A stretch of 64,000 nt of DNA from Adineta ricciae (Eukaryota > Rotifera > Eurotatoria > Adinetida > Adinetidae). The notes beneath the pieces are model-generated. The model was not told the DNA's origin, did not search any database, and worked only from the letters and a program-made list of their open reading frames with translations. Below, piece after piece: positions 24,801 through 34,504 of the stretch; the first letter of the stretch is position 1, and each line of letters begins with the position of its first letter. The DNA lies in NCBI GenBank assembly GCA_905250025.1, contig CAJNOJ010000030.1, positions 372,001-436,000 on the forward strand, read 5' to 3'. The translations under genes and the position numbers were made by a program.

Positions 24801-25401
24801 AGGAAGCGTTTTTGGTTTGTGTATTGTCCTTGGATTGATCGTACTGTTCGTTTGTGTACACCGGCAACGGCGGCGAGTGAAAGCAAAGAATGGTTCAACG
24901 GACACACTGAAGACTACTTCAGAAAATGGTGTCGCCAACACTTCAGTTCGTGTCAATGAAACCAATTCACGTTTATATTATCCATCGCAAGCTGTATTTT
25001 ATAATGACGAACATACAGGTGTCTATTCTCTTCAACGTAAGAAGACGAAAAATGTTGGTACTAGAAAATTTGTATGAATAAAACTTTGTTTAGAGAAACC
25101 AAATTCGATTTGTCTTGATTCTGGTATGCCATCAACCACATCGGATAATTCCGATTCGGTTGGTTCTCAAGTACTATCAGGTTCGGATTTCTACGAACGA
25201 TCTGATGGTGAATATCTGGTCAATGGAAGAATGTCAACGAACAGAATGATTCTGTCGGCTTATTCATTCGCACGAGAAAGAGATCAACATGTGAATATTC
25301 CAATTCATGAACGAATCTCGTCGTCAGAAGAGGAAAGTGGTTTCTCCACACCTACTCGACTTCACAATGGCAAAAAACTTATCTACGAAGTTGTTGTATA
25401 A
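21808..25401 (+). CDS. Immunoglobulin-superfamily receptor: about five Ig domains, one FN3, one membrane helix
   Basis: Exons: 21808-22189, 22608-22749, 22822-22979, 23032-23190, 23287-23397, 23457-23750, 23808-23996, 24051-24752, 24803-25036, 25094-25401. The signal peptide is MFLYLLCICLHVPSILSS. Ig-like domains carry the expected Cys and Trp: ITCHF with LYKCQ; SFHCS, FEWYKND, LRCQV; IHCRT, IEWFKND, LSCRA; LKCSI, IRWLF, YICEV; AECIV, ISWFG, YRCTG. An FN3 domain follows (DPPIGLQASNVTHSSFVLSW; TRYSVKIRSKNDIG). The helix is FGLCIVLGLIVLFVCVH, with an RQRRR stop-transfer. The cytoplasmic tail is Ser-rich and ends EVVV, a possible PDZ ligand. The layout resembles nephrin/Kirrel adhesion receptors. 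An acceptor directly abuts the ATG. Confidence 0.85.
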
Positions 25402-25881
25402 ATTTCTTTGTCATATTCATCTAAACATATGTGCGTGTTGTATTTCAAAATATTATTTAAGATTGTCTATGCGTGTGCGTCTTCTTTCGTTTGTTTGATA
25501 AAAGAAACTTATTGATTGTTGTAAACAATGTCTCTTTTGAAGGAAGTTGAATAGCACGCGAGTGCAAATGGTGAAAGTTCAGTTTCGATTATGAGAGAAA
25601 TATCTTCAATGTTTATAATCAATAAGAAAAGAAAGCTTTCGATTTCTCTTCTAATGGCATTACTTCGAGAGTAACGTACGAGTTACTTTGGTTTCTTACC
25701 GTCTGTTCTGCAGTCGCCTACCGATATGTAAATGATATTCGAAAAAAAAAAGAAAGAGAAAGCATTATATAAACTTCTTGCAATCAACATTATTCACTAC
25801 CTACTTTCATTGAAAAGAATCAAATTGAAATCTTGTACCAGTGTACAATTTACACGCTATTGTCAATACATCGATAACTTC
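25402..25881. other. Intergenic stretch
   Basis: About 480 nt, with the receptor's 3' UTR and the upstream region of the coiled-coil gene. The open frame from 25732 is not in a convincing coding context. Confidence 0.5.
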
Positions 25882-27253
25882 ATGAATACTGAAGTAGCGA
25901 ATAGGTATGTCCTACTCATAATGAGTGAAACTTATTGATGGATATCATTTCATTCTAGTCGCCCACATCCTATATTGGACGATTCATCCAGAATGATGCG
26001 TATCATCGGTAAAAGTTTGAACTTGTTTTTCTCAATCACCTTCGTCGTCATGTATTTTTAGTCAATCCGACTTATGATCGATTGACCATTTCGCGTGCGG
26101 CTCATATGCGAAAAGTGAATCCATTGAGTTATGATTGTAAACTAATCCGATTAAACAGACGAAAGGAGAAAAATATGAATACATCTGTCAAATCGTCGAG
26201 TAACGAACAAACGATAACAATGGTAATGTAATGTATTAATAAACAGATATGTATAGGACACTGATTTTCAAGGCTTTAACCTAGTCTATTTGTTGTACAA
26301 ATAAGCAAAAAAGAACGAGAATATTGCATACATTAATAATGAATTATAGTTTTATTTATTGATCTTATTCGATTTCTTTGCTTTGAAATCACATTTCGGT
26401 ACGAGCATAGTCCAAAATTGACCGATAAGTTGTTTTTATTTAGTCGAATACTGATAAAGTTCAGCCGAAGACTACTCTTGGAAGTTCTACTCGTTATGTT
26501 AACAGTCGTTATGGTTTTGAAATTCGTCGCTATTCCTCACCGAACTGGTTATCGATTGATCTCTTAACGAAAGATGCATGTCAAAAACAAGAGAAAACGT
26601 TCCGCGAGATGCTCGATAAGCAAGAACAGAATGAAATCGTGGCACAGAATGTTTATTCGTTAGAATATTATCGTCAACGTTATAAAGAACTGTTACAATC
26701 GTATCAGCAAGGTCCTTTAACTCGTGAACAATGGGCAAAGCAAAATTATCAATTACATTGCATAAGAACACTATACACTCAAGCGTATCAACGCGAACAA
26801 TATCTTCTTGGCTTGCATGCAGAACAACTACGTCAAAACCGCGCACAGACTGTTTTTAAAAAATGGAAAGATGTGAAAGATCAACAAAAACACGCGAAGT
26901 TCGACGAGCGTCCTAAAACAACGAGCAGTCAACGAACAACTGAATCACCATCTGTATCCTCAAATCCTTCCTTTTGCCACTCTACTCCCACAGCAAATGC
27001 CACATCATCATCCTTGACATCTACTGCTGAACTCGAACAGTTATCCATTTTTCGACCGGTGAGTTCAGTGAAAGATAGTCTCAAAACATTGTATATGTTA
27101 GACAAACGTCGATCATCACTGCAAGCCATGCTGAAACGTATTGTCGGATTAGATGGACCTCTTCCGCCACCGCCTAAAATTCCCTACCGACAACCATCCT
27201 CACGAACGAATGCTATTGAAGATAGCGAATTCGACTCAAACTTTTCAAAATAA
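25882..27253 (+). CDS. Coiled-coil protein, unidentified
   Basis: Exons 25882-25904, 25959-26008, 26062-26222 and 26444-27253 keep one frame for 347 residues. The N-terminus is basic (SRAAHMRKVNPLSYDCKLIR). The centre (about residues 115-220) is a long Glu/Gln-rich helix: EKTFREMLDKQEQNEIVAQN, YYRQRYKELLQSYQQGPLTR, YQREQYLLGLHAEQLRQN and TVFKKWKDVKDQQKHAKF. A Ser/Thr-rich spacer and a Pro-rich end (DGPLPPPPKIPYR) follow. The FKKWK element after a long helix is seen in several ciliary coiled-coil proteins, but I cannot name a family. There is no signal peptide or membrane helix. The start at 25882 is the first ATG in frame within the first supported exon. An AATAAA occurs at 27279. Confidence 0.68.
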
Positions 27254-27278
27254 TTTTCAATATTCTTGTAGATATGAA

Positions 27279-27284
27279 AATAAA
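27279..27284 (+). promoter_or_regulatory. Polyadenylation signal
   Basis: AATAAA 26 nt after the stop codon of the coiled-coil protein gene. Confidence 0.6.
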
Positions 27285-28045
27285 TTATGCGATTTTTACA
27301 TGAACAAATATTCGTGTAACAAATGATATGACACGCACTTCACTGTCCTCTCTATCTACGCTAATTTTTAACGTTGAAAGAAGAACTGTACATCGGTCGA
27401 TAGTGGTTAATATGCACAACAAATAAAATCATCGCGCGAAAGTGTCGTTGATTAATATTCATGGCCAATTAAATGGTTAGAAGATTTGAATGTTTGAAAA
27501 AGAAATCAACAATAGAACCGTTTATCATTTTTGACATAAAATCAAACGAAAATTATGAAAGATACCTGCATGATTAATGGCTTCAATTCTTTTCTAATCA
27601 TGAAATTCTTAATGCTTATCATTTATCCTCTCAGGTATAACTACAATTGTCATATTAATTCGTCTACTTTTCATTGTCTCTTTGTTATTGATCCTTCTAC
27701 TTGGTAATATATATATTTCGATGTAATAATTGTTTTATTTTGCATTATAATATATGTATATGCTCTATGCGGACCCTTTTTTTTTGGTTATACATTTTTT
27801 TTTATTATCATCAATGTATGAAAAAGTACTTATATGGGAGATGTTCGCTGCGGGGTTTGTAGTAAAAGGAAAAAAAAGAATATGTGAGGCACTGTATGAA
27901 GTGAGAGAATGTCAACCTTCATATTCCTCTCGCGTTTTTTTCTCGTTTTCATTTTATGCTTTAATTGCAAACAACTTAACAGATCAGATACAATTTAGTT
28001 TGCAAAATAGAATGTTGACAGAAAACGTTTTGATTTTCTTTTCAG
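27285..28045. other. Intergenic stretch upstream of the collagen-olfactomedin gene
   Basis: About 760 nt with an AT-rich, low-complexity character. The open frame that runs into the next gene from 27754 ends at a pyrimidine-rich acceptor (28045), so it is treated as leader or intron. Confidence 0.5.
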
Positions 28046-30058
28046 ATGAAATCATCAAAAGTTATTCATACGATTCACTATGCAGGATCGAATCGTCTTC
28101 ATATTATCGTCTTGTATTTACTGCTTGCTAGTTTAACAATCCTATGGGGTCTGTCGTTTATTTATTATTCGCGTACGATCCGACTTGATCGAAATCAATT
28201 GGGAATCCTTAATCAACGATTGGCTGAATTGGAATCAACGCAAATCATCATATCAGGCAATGCGAACGCTAATGACGCACTGAATCGCCGATCGAGACAT
28301 GCGCGATTGAAATCAAAACTATTCAATAAACATCCAGGAGAAGAGATAGATGATGTTGATTCACTTTTAGGATCAATTTATTTCAAAGTACCGGTAAGAG
28401 AAAAACAGATTTGAGCGAAATGAAGAAAATCGAAGTGTTCGGTTATAGCCCATGGCAATGTCAACGTTTTGTGTTAAATCGGTAGATCATTGTAAAAAAT
28501 TGGTGTCAGAAAATGAAGGTAAATATTGTCTACGAGGTCGTTTGATGTATAATTGCAGTATGTTTTGATAGAATTACGTGGACCTAAAGGTGAACGAGGC
28601 GAACGTGGTTATCCTGGACTACCAGGATTAGCTGGCCCAGCAGGACCAACAGGTAGAGATAAATTTCTTTAAATGCCTTAATATTGTTGAACGATTGATT
28701 TCTAAAATAGGATCACCTGGTCCGAGTGGAGTTCCTGGACCAATAGGTCCACAAGGGCCGAAAGGTGATCCAGGTGATACAATTCAAGGTCCAGCTGGTA
28801 GCAAATTCATTCCAATATTTGATTTTTACATGGAATCAACTCTTTTTCTTTCAAGGTCCACCAGGTCCAATCGGACGACCTGGTTTTCCAGGTCCACGTG
28901 GTGATATTGGCCCACAAGGTCCTCCTGTATGTTTTGTTTTGTCGCTCAAACACAATCGTGTTTACTTTATTACTTTTCACACTTATTTTAGGGTACTTGC
29001 ACTTGTCCTTCATCGCCAGTATCATCACCATCCATACCATTCTCATCATTATCGGATCCTAAACAAGGTTCGTACTTTCTTTCAATATTTGACATTCGAT
29101 AACTTTTACTTTTCATTTCAGATACAACAAAGCGTGACGGTAAGATTTGCAAACTGAACCATTTTAAAATTTTTCACCTTTTTCTCTCTTCAATGCCAAT
29201 CAGCAACGCTTCGTCGTGCTCAACGTAAATATTTCACACTAAAAAATCATACACATTACAGCTAATTCTCTCTATCTGTGTCCAGGTTGCATCTTCTCTT
29301 TCATCGGCACGCCTGTACTTCTCAAACAAGACAATTATACATTCGGCGCATGGTTCAAAGATCCTATGCCGCGCACCGCCAATGGTGCTCAAAAGGTATA
29401 TGTTACACGACATGTCATTGGCAACCAATTATATGAGTATAATAGCGAAACCGACTTAACTCACGATAAACCTAATCGGATTATCACATTACCCTACCCA
29501 TATTCTGGAGTGAATCACGTTGTTTACCAAGGCAGTTTTATCTATAATGTTGAAAACAAGAATACTATCATACGTTTTGATCTTATCTCGGAAAGTGAAA
29601 CTCAATCGACCGAGATAGTTGCCAGTCGTGAACCACTCTACAATACACCGCAATCGAATTGGTATGATTTTTCAATTGATGAAAACGGTCTCTGGATTTT
29701 GTATCGCGATAAACTAACGAAAAATTTCATTGCCGCCAATATTAATCCTGACACTTTAGATACTCAACAAACATGGATTCTACCGTATAATCCATCAAGT
29801 TTAAGTCAAGCTTTTATTGCATATGGTGTTTTTTATGGTGTACAATATTATAATAAACAACAATCATATATCGATGTGGTCTACGATATTTATTCAAATG
29901 TGGCATTTACAACAACAAAGATTCGTTTTGCTGTTCCATTTCAATTCTTAGCTCAATTAACGTATAATCCGTACGAGGGTAAACTATTTGCCTGGGATAA
30001 TAAACATTTGATTTATTACGTTTACAATGTGCAGCGTGATAAGACATTCAAATGTTAA
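28046..30058 (+). CDS. Colmedin: type II membrane protein with collagen repeats and an olfactomedin domain (gliomedin-like)
   Basis: Exons: 28046-28393, 28449-28518, 28572-28652, 28711-28797, 28856-28926, 28992-29067, 29122-29139, 29204-29224, 29262-30058. The N-terminus is cytoplasmic; a signal anchor (IIVLYLLLASLTILWGLSFI) is followed by a helical stalk. A dibasic site (RRSRHARLKSK) could be cut by furin-like proteases. Gly-X-Y repeats (GPKGERGERGYPGLPGLAGP; GPPGPIGRPGFPGPRGDIGP) are spread over four exons, each splitting a Gly codon. The olfactomedin domain runs from CPGCIFSFIGTPV to the last residue Cys and includes FGAWFKDPMP, NWYDFSIDENGLWILY and LTYNPYEGKLFAWDNKH. The family includes gliomedin and nematode UNC-122, cell-surface proteins that organise synaptic or nodal receptors. 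A trans-splice-like acceptor ends at 28045. Confidence 0.88.
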
Positions 30059-30180
30059 CGACAATTGAAAGGAAAACAAGGCAAGTTATCCGGTGCTCCA
30101 AAACAAAAAACATTTGATTTAGGTTTGATTTTTTCTGTTCTCAGGTCTTTTGTTCATATAAACCTATCTTTTCCGATGTA

Positions 30181-30186
30181 AATAAA
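30181..30186 (+). promoter_or_regulatory. Polyadenylation signal
   Basis: AATAAA about 120 nt after the stop codon of the collagen-olfactomedin gene. Confidence 0.5.
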
Positions 30187-30913
30187 AGATACTACACTAT
30201 CGAGTCTGTCTCGTCTTAATAATCACCGCCGTTACGCATGAATATGAGAAATAATATAAATAGATGTGTATGAACTTGAGAAATGAAAAGAAAAGCCTTC
30301 GATATATTTTAACTGATCGTAGCCTTTCCCCGAAGGTTCCTTTTTTTTCTAAAATAACGAAAAATAATTAGTAGATACTCACGTACGTTAGAGAGATGAG
30401 AACAAATTTTTCGATTATGAACATCGCCAATGACTGATCAAATCATTTATTGAATAGGAAAGTCGAGAAGAAATTAAATTGTCGTGCACATCGTCGACAA
30501 ATTTCGTTCAACAATAATCAAATATTCATTATACAATTTCGTAATTGTATGCGTGTGCAAATAGCAAATCATCGAAGCAAATCAATTCTTCCTCTTTTTC
30601 TTTTTCCGTTTTCTATGTCTTTCATGTGTTGTCTCCTCCTCCTGTTTACATTGTACTCGTATAATATAAATCAATTTTATAAGAAGAATAACTTCTTATA
30701 TTGACAGACTTTTGATATTCCGCTTATTGAAAATCAGTTTAGATTGAGTGTGAAGCGAAGAGAATATTGAATAAAAACAGTCATGGCATTGTTTTTGTTT
30801 TGATCTGTATACTTACCGATGAAGGTTAACATCTGAAGGTTCTATTTTCTCCATATAGCCCAAAGTAGTTTTGTCTCTCTACCATTAGCATCATTTGTTA
30901 GTAAAATATTAGC
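30187..30913. other. Intergenic stretch
   Basis: About 730 nt with no convincing coding exon. It holds the upstream region of the Val-Pro repeat gene. Confidence 0.5.
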
Positions 30914-32297
30914 ATGTTTGCCGGAGGATTTACCTCATCTTCAGCGGCATTATGTTCGCCACCAATGATGGTACCGTACGATGTGCCTGTTCCTCAACCA
31001 TTTGCAAGTCCTGTTCCAGTACCACAACCTTTCGTACAAAATTTTGTTCAAGCTGTCGATGTACCTGTGCAGAACACAATTCAGCCGGTAATTTTACCAA
31101 CACCAGTTTCAGTTCCATGCCCTCAGCCGGTTCCCGTACCGGTTGATCGTCCATGCGCTGTTCCAGTTCCTGTCTCAGTACCATGTCCTCAACCATATCC
31201 AGTACCTGTTGATCGTCCATGTCCTGTGCCTATTCCTCAACCAGTTCCCGTACCCATCGACCGTCCATGTTACGTACATGTCGAAGTTCCTGTTCCATGT
31301 CCTCAACCAGTTTCAGTACCAGTTGATCGTCCTTGTCCCGTACCATTTCCAGTACAGATCCCCGTCGATCGTCCTTATCCAGTACCTGTTGAAGTTCCTG
31401 TTCCAGTTGATCGTCCTGTCCCAGTTCCCTGTCCTCAACCATTTCCAGTCCCCGTTCCATGCCCTCAACCCTATCCAGTACCCGTTCCCATCTCATGCCC
31501 AGCACCTATGTCCGCGCCATTAACATGTGCACGACCTATGATGTTACCACAGCCTATGTGCTCTCAGCCTATGTGCTCTCAGCCAATGGACATGCGTACA
31601 CCAGTTCCGGTCCCAGTTCCAGTGCCCGTGCCAGTTCCTGTACAAGTTCCTATGCAAGTTCCTCAACAGTGCCAATATAGTGTACAAGAAGTATATGATA
31701 GACAAATCAGTCGTTATATTCAGTTTTCAATTTAATTCATTTGATTTAGGAGAGTTATAGACCATCATCTTGTCGTGTTATAGAACGCATTGTCGAAGAG
31801 CCAATCCGAATCAAATGTCGCCGTCGGCGACGCCGCTGCTGCTGTCGATCACGTAGCTGCACGCCGGCAAGTTTACCACCGATCATTATACCGATTCCAA
31901 TTCAAGGACCTCCTGCTATCGCTGAGCAACCACAATTACAAGTAACTGAATACGTTCAAGATATATATCCGCCAGCACAAGTTTATACAGAACAAGTACC
32001 GATAGTAAGTTCACTGATTCCTTGTATTTTGTTAATATGTGTATATCTGTTGACACCCTTTCCTTGTTCATCTAGGGCTATGTTGCTCGAGATTCTGGAC
32101 TTTTACAATCGAATTTAATTAAAACAGAACGAACTTCACTCAATTGTCAACCAGGAGTAGTTTTGTCATCAAACTCCGTTGGCCCTCGTACATTACAGAT
32201 ACCCAATCAACTCATAACACAATTATCAAATGGTCAAATTATTCAACGGCCATTGAGTGTGAGCAGTAATCGTACTATTCAAACTGTGATGTTATAA
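30914..32297 (+). CDS. Val-Pro (VPVP) repeat protein with Arg/Cys-rich centre, unidentified
   Basis: Exons 30914-31690, 31750-32004 and 32076-32297, all phase 0, give 417 residues. Residues about 20-250 are a tandem array of short units built on VPV/VPVP with CPQP and VDRPC inserts: [70 protein letters not shown] centre follows with a run of six Arg, then CCCRSRSC, then a polar C-terminus ending TVML. There is no signal peptide or membrane helix. VPV-type repeats occur in articulins and alveolins, the cortical cytoskeleton proteins of protists, and the regular Cys could be cross-linked. A structural role is inferred, not shown. An AATAAA lies at 32413. Confidence 0.78.
31100..31660 (+). repeat. 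Tandem in-frame repeats encoding VPV/VDRPC units
   Basis: The DNA repeats units such as CCAGTACCTGTTGATCGTCC with variation. The VDRPC or IDRPC element occurs five times and CPQP at least six times. The repeats are degenerate at the DNA level and well kept at the protein level. Confidence 0.85.
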
Positions 32298-32412
32298 TAA
32301 CTTGCACTAAGGCGCTTTATAAGCATTTCCATTATATTGGAAAGAATCTCTTTTGCTCGACGTATATCTTTGATAGTTTTCCTTTGCCATTAAAAAAGGA
32401 GAAGGTTGAAAC

Positions 32413-32418
32413 AATAAA
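32413..32418 (+). promoter_or_regulatory. Polyadenylation signal
   Basis: AATAAA 116 nt after the Val-Pro repeat gene's stop. It lies just beyond the stop codon of the convergent minus-strand gene that ends at 32422. Confidence 0.5.
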
Positions 32419-32421
32419 GTC

Positions 32422-33047
32422 TTAAAATGATGTTTGATATAAACGAAAGCGTGGAATGACATCAGGATAGCTCTTGGCGTTGCACGTAGGCACTAAAGAA
32501 ACGAAGCGATATCGAAGGGAAAAGTGAACGAAAAGAACATTTCGTAGAAACGAGGACATACCAATTCCTTTCGGTGGATTCCGATCAGGTGTATAAACGT
32601 AACGACCGTACCGGTTCTGTCCAATTAATTCCATAAATGGATTTCGGTATTCGCGTTGAGTCTCAGATTCCGTTATATAATTCGGTGCTTGTCGATTACC
32701 TTTAACAAAATTGAAGAATTATTCTTGCAGCCGATGTGAGAATTCATCTGAATCAATAGTGATCATGTTCTCCTACCGAATGCATTGAAATTCGCTGCTT
32801 CTTCTCGCAAGACACTCGTTGTCCAATTTTGCTTTACTAAAAGTAAATTTTATCGTTGAAATACTTTCGAACAAATGTCGCTACGCTTCATACGTGTCGG
32901 ACGATTAATTTCCATAATTGACTGTTATTTGCCAGGTTCTATGGTGATCGGATTTATTGTTTTCAATCGTGCCAAAACCAGGTAGATCTGCACTATGTCG
33001 ACGGTCAAATATTTTCCTATTTCTATTAACTTTTGTGTAGTAACGAA
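32422..33047 (-). CDS. Small multi-exon gene, unidentified; 5' end not located
   Basis: Minus-strand exons that join in one frame: about 33047-32923, 32831-32777 (or from 32836), 32699-32562, 32492-32422. The product contains RYYTKVNRNRKIFDRRHSAD, LPGFGTIENNKSDHHRTWQ, NWTTSVLREEAANFNAFGN, RQAPNYITESETQREYRNPF, GQNRYGRYVYTPDRNPPKGI and VPTCNAKSYPDVIPRFRLYQ. It is hydrophilic, rich in Tyr, Arg, Asn and Pro, without membrane helix or signal. The NPP/YxxP-rich, loop-like style recalls microtubule inner proteins of cilia, but that is only a guess. The last three exons are well supported by splice sites and frame. The 32923 donor is weak and the start codon was not found. Confidence 0.55.
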
Positions 33048-33871
33048 CTGAAGGAAATAGGTATATGGAAATACTCCATTGACATTTTAATGTAGACTAT
33101 GATTTTCTTCTTTTGTTCCGTTAGTGAAATTGATTGATCGATTACATTTCTTGTTGTTCTTGCACTCTTTCATGTCAAATTGGTTTTCACCGAAATTTTA
33201 CAAAAGAATTTTTTTTAGGCGGAACTCTTTCACTTATTTTATGAGATTCAGATCCATCTGGGCGCTGCTGACATGTGCACCTGTGAGCTGTCAACATTTC
33301 TTTTATTCTTTCTTTTATTAGATTATCAATATGGACGTCTAGTAACGTTGTGACACCGAACGAATAGGATAGAAAAAAAGCAGCAGCAGTACGGGAAGAA
33401 GAACAAATGCAAGTCGTTCTAAGAAGAAAAGGAAATAGGGGAAAGTATCGAATGGAAAGCGTTTTCTCTTCTCTCACATGTGTGCAATACATTTCCTATC
33501 ACATCAGTATTCTTGCGCCGTCTGCTTGTCTTTCTCTCTTCTGCAGTGAACATGTGTTGCAGGCAATCATCATGCGAATAGACTAGTCAATGATGACGGC
33601 TGTTGTATATATGCGTGATAGGTGGCAAACGCGAGAGAGAGAGAGAGAAAATGGAAGAAATAATGGCAGTAACAACAGCAGCAGCCGGGCATACGGATCT
33701 AGTAGAAGAAATATGTATGCGTTATAAAACAAGCTGTTTAGACACATACAAGCACAACCTCATACATTCTCTTGAAAGTGTGCAGTATTGATGTGATACT
33801 GTACTATGGCTGAGTAAGTTAGTAGTATCTTGCTTAGGAACTTGTATTCAGCTTTACGATGTAGAAAACCG
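33048..33871. other. Region between the unidentified minus gene and the ATOH8-like gene
   Basis: About 820 nt holding the upstream regions of two divergent genes and a GA microsatellite at about 33632-33648. A minus-strand open frame at 33187-33492 does not join in frame to the minus gene and is not called. Confidence 0.45.
33632..33648. repeat. GA dinucleotide microsatellite
   Basis: Eight or so GA units about 230 nt upstream of the ATOH8-like start. Confidence 0.8.
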
Positions 33872-34504
33872 ATGAAATCCGAACCTATGGAAATCGAAAG
33901 TCGTCCTGCCGCTATTGGTACACCTACGACATCAATTCCGCGTTCAAATTCAATAAAAAGATCCCGAAAATCGGCGCATCCATCCAAAACAATACAAACA
34001 CCAAGTGAACATTTGTTTATCAATTGTTCAACAAATACTTCATGTTTAAATCAAATTGATGAATCAATCACGAATACTATCGATGACGAAACATCCAATA
34101 TACCCACTGCGAACACTCCGGATGAAGAAGATGTCATTACTAGTGGTGATGAAGAAAGTACGGTAGCGTATCGCAATGTGACATCAAAACGTCCACGGTT
34201 AACGTACGATAAACGTTTAGAAGCCAATGCACGTGAACGTGAACGTGTACATAATTTAACAGCTGCATTTGAAGCCTTACGACAAGTAATTCCCATGTAT
34301 GGTGATCAGCCTAAACTAAGTCGTCTTTCAATTCTTCGTATCGCTTGTTCTTATGTTCTTGTTCTTGGCGCATTGAATGAAATTGATTTTAGTGAAGGAC
34401 AGAATGCTTATACGTTTAACGAATGTTTTCATATGCTTTCAAGTACGATACTAAATGAACTTAGACGAAAGAAATCAAATAATCAATTGAATAGAAATGA
34501 CTGA
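33872..34504 (+). CDS. ATOH8-like: bHLH transcription factor, ATOH8/net type
   Basis: Single coding exon. The frame is open upstream, but the first ATG is at 33872 (MKSEPMEIES), giving 210 residues. The N-terminal half is Ser/Thr-rich with an acidic segment (DEEDVITSGDEES). The bHLH lies in the last third: basic region EANARERERVHNL, helix 1 TAAFEALRQVIPMY, loop GDQPK, helix 2 LSRLSILRIACSYVLVLGAL. It continues with a conserved tail (FSEGQNAYTFNECFHMLSST; ILNELRRKK), which is what sets ATOH8 and Drosophila net apart from other atonal-related factors. The basic region keeps Glu and Arg for E-box contact. It probably acts in the nucleus as a heterodimer with E-proteins. An AATAAA lies at 34573. 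Confidence 0.88.
   Translation: MKSEPMEIESRPAAIGTPTTSIPRSNSIKRSRKSAHPSKTIQTPSEHLFINCSTNTSCLNQIDESITNTIDDETSNIPTANTPDEEDVITSGDEESTVAYRNVTSKRPRLTYDKRLEANARERERVHNLTAAFEALRQVIPMYGDQPKLSRLSILRIACSYVLVLGALNEIDFSEGQNAYTFNECFHMLSSTILNELRRKKSNNQLNRND

Noticed and set aside
27754-28045. Upstream in-frame-looking extension before the collagen-olfactomedin gene
   Set aside because: Different frame from the gene and followed by a pyrimidine tract and acceptor at 28045; more likely leader or intron.
30930-31505. Long minus-strand open frames opposite the Val-Pro repeat array
   Set aside because: They are shadows of the repetitive codon pattern on the plus strand; no start context, splice signals or protein-like composition.
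33187-33492. Minus-strand 101-codon frame
   Set aside because: Its possible donor does not join in frame to the unidentified minus gene, and the first half has T-run low complexity.
33830-33871. Upstream extension of the ATOH8-like frame
   Set aside because: The first codon there is TTG, not ATG; an acceptor-like CTTAG and GTAG lie in it, and the first ATG is at 33872.
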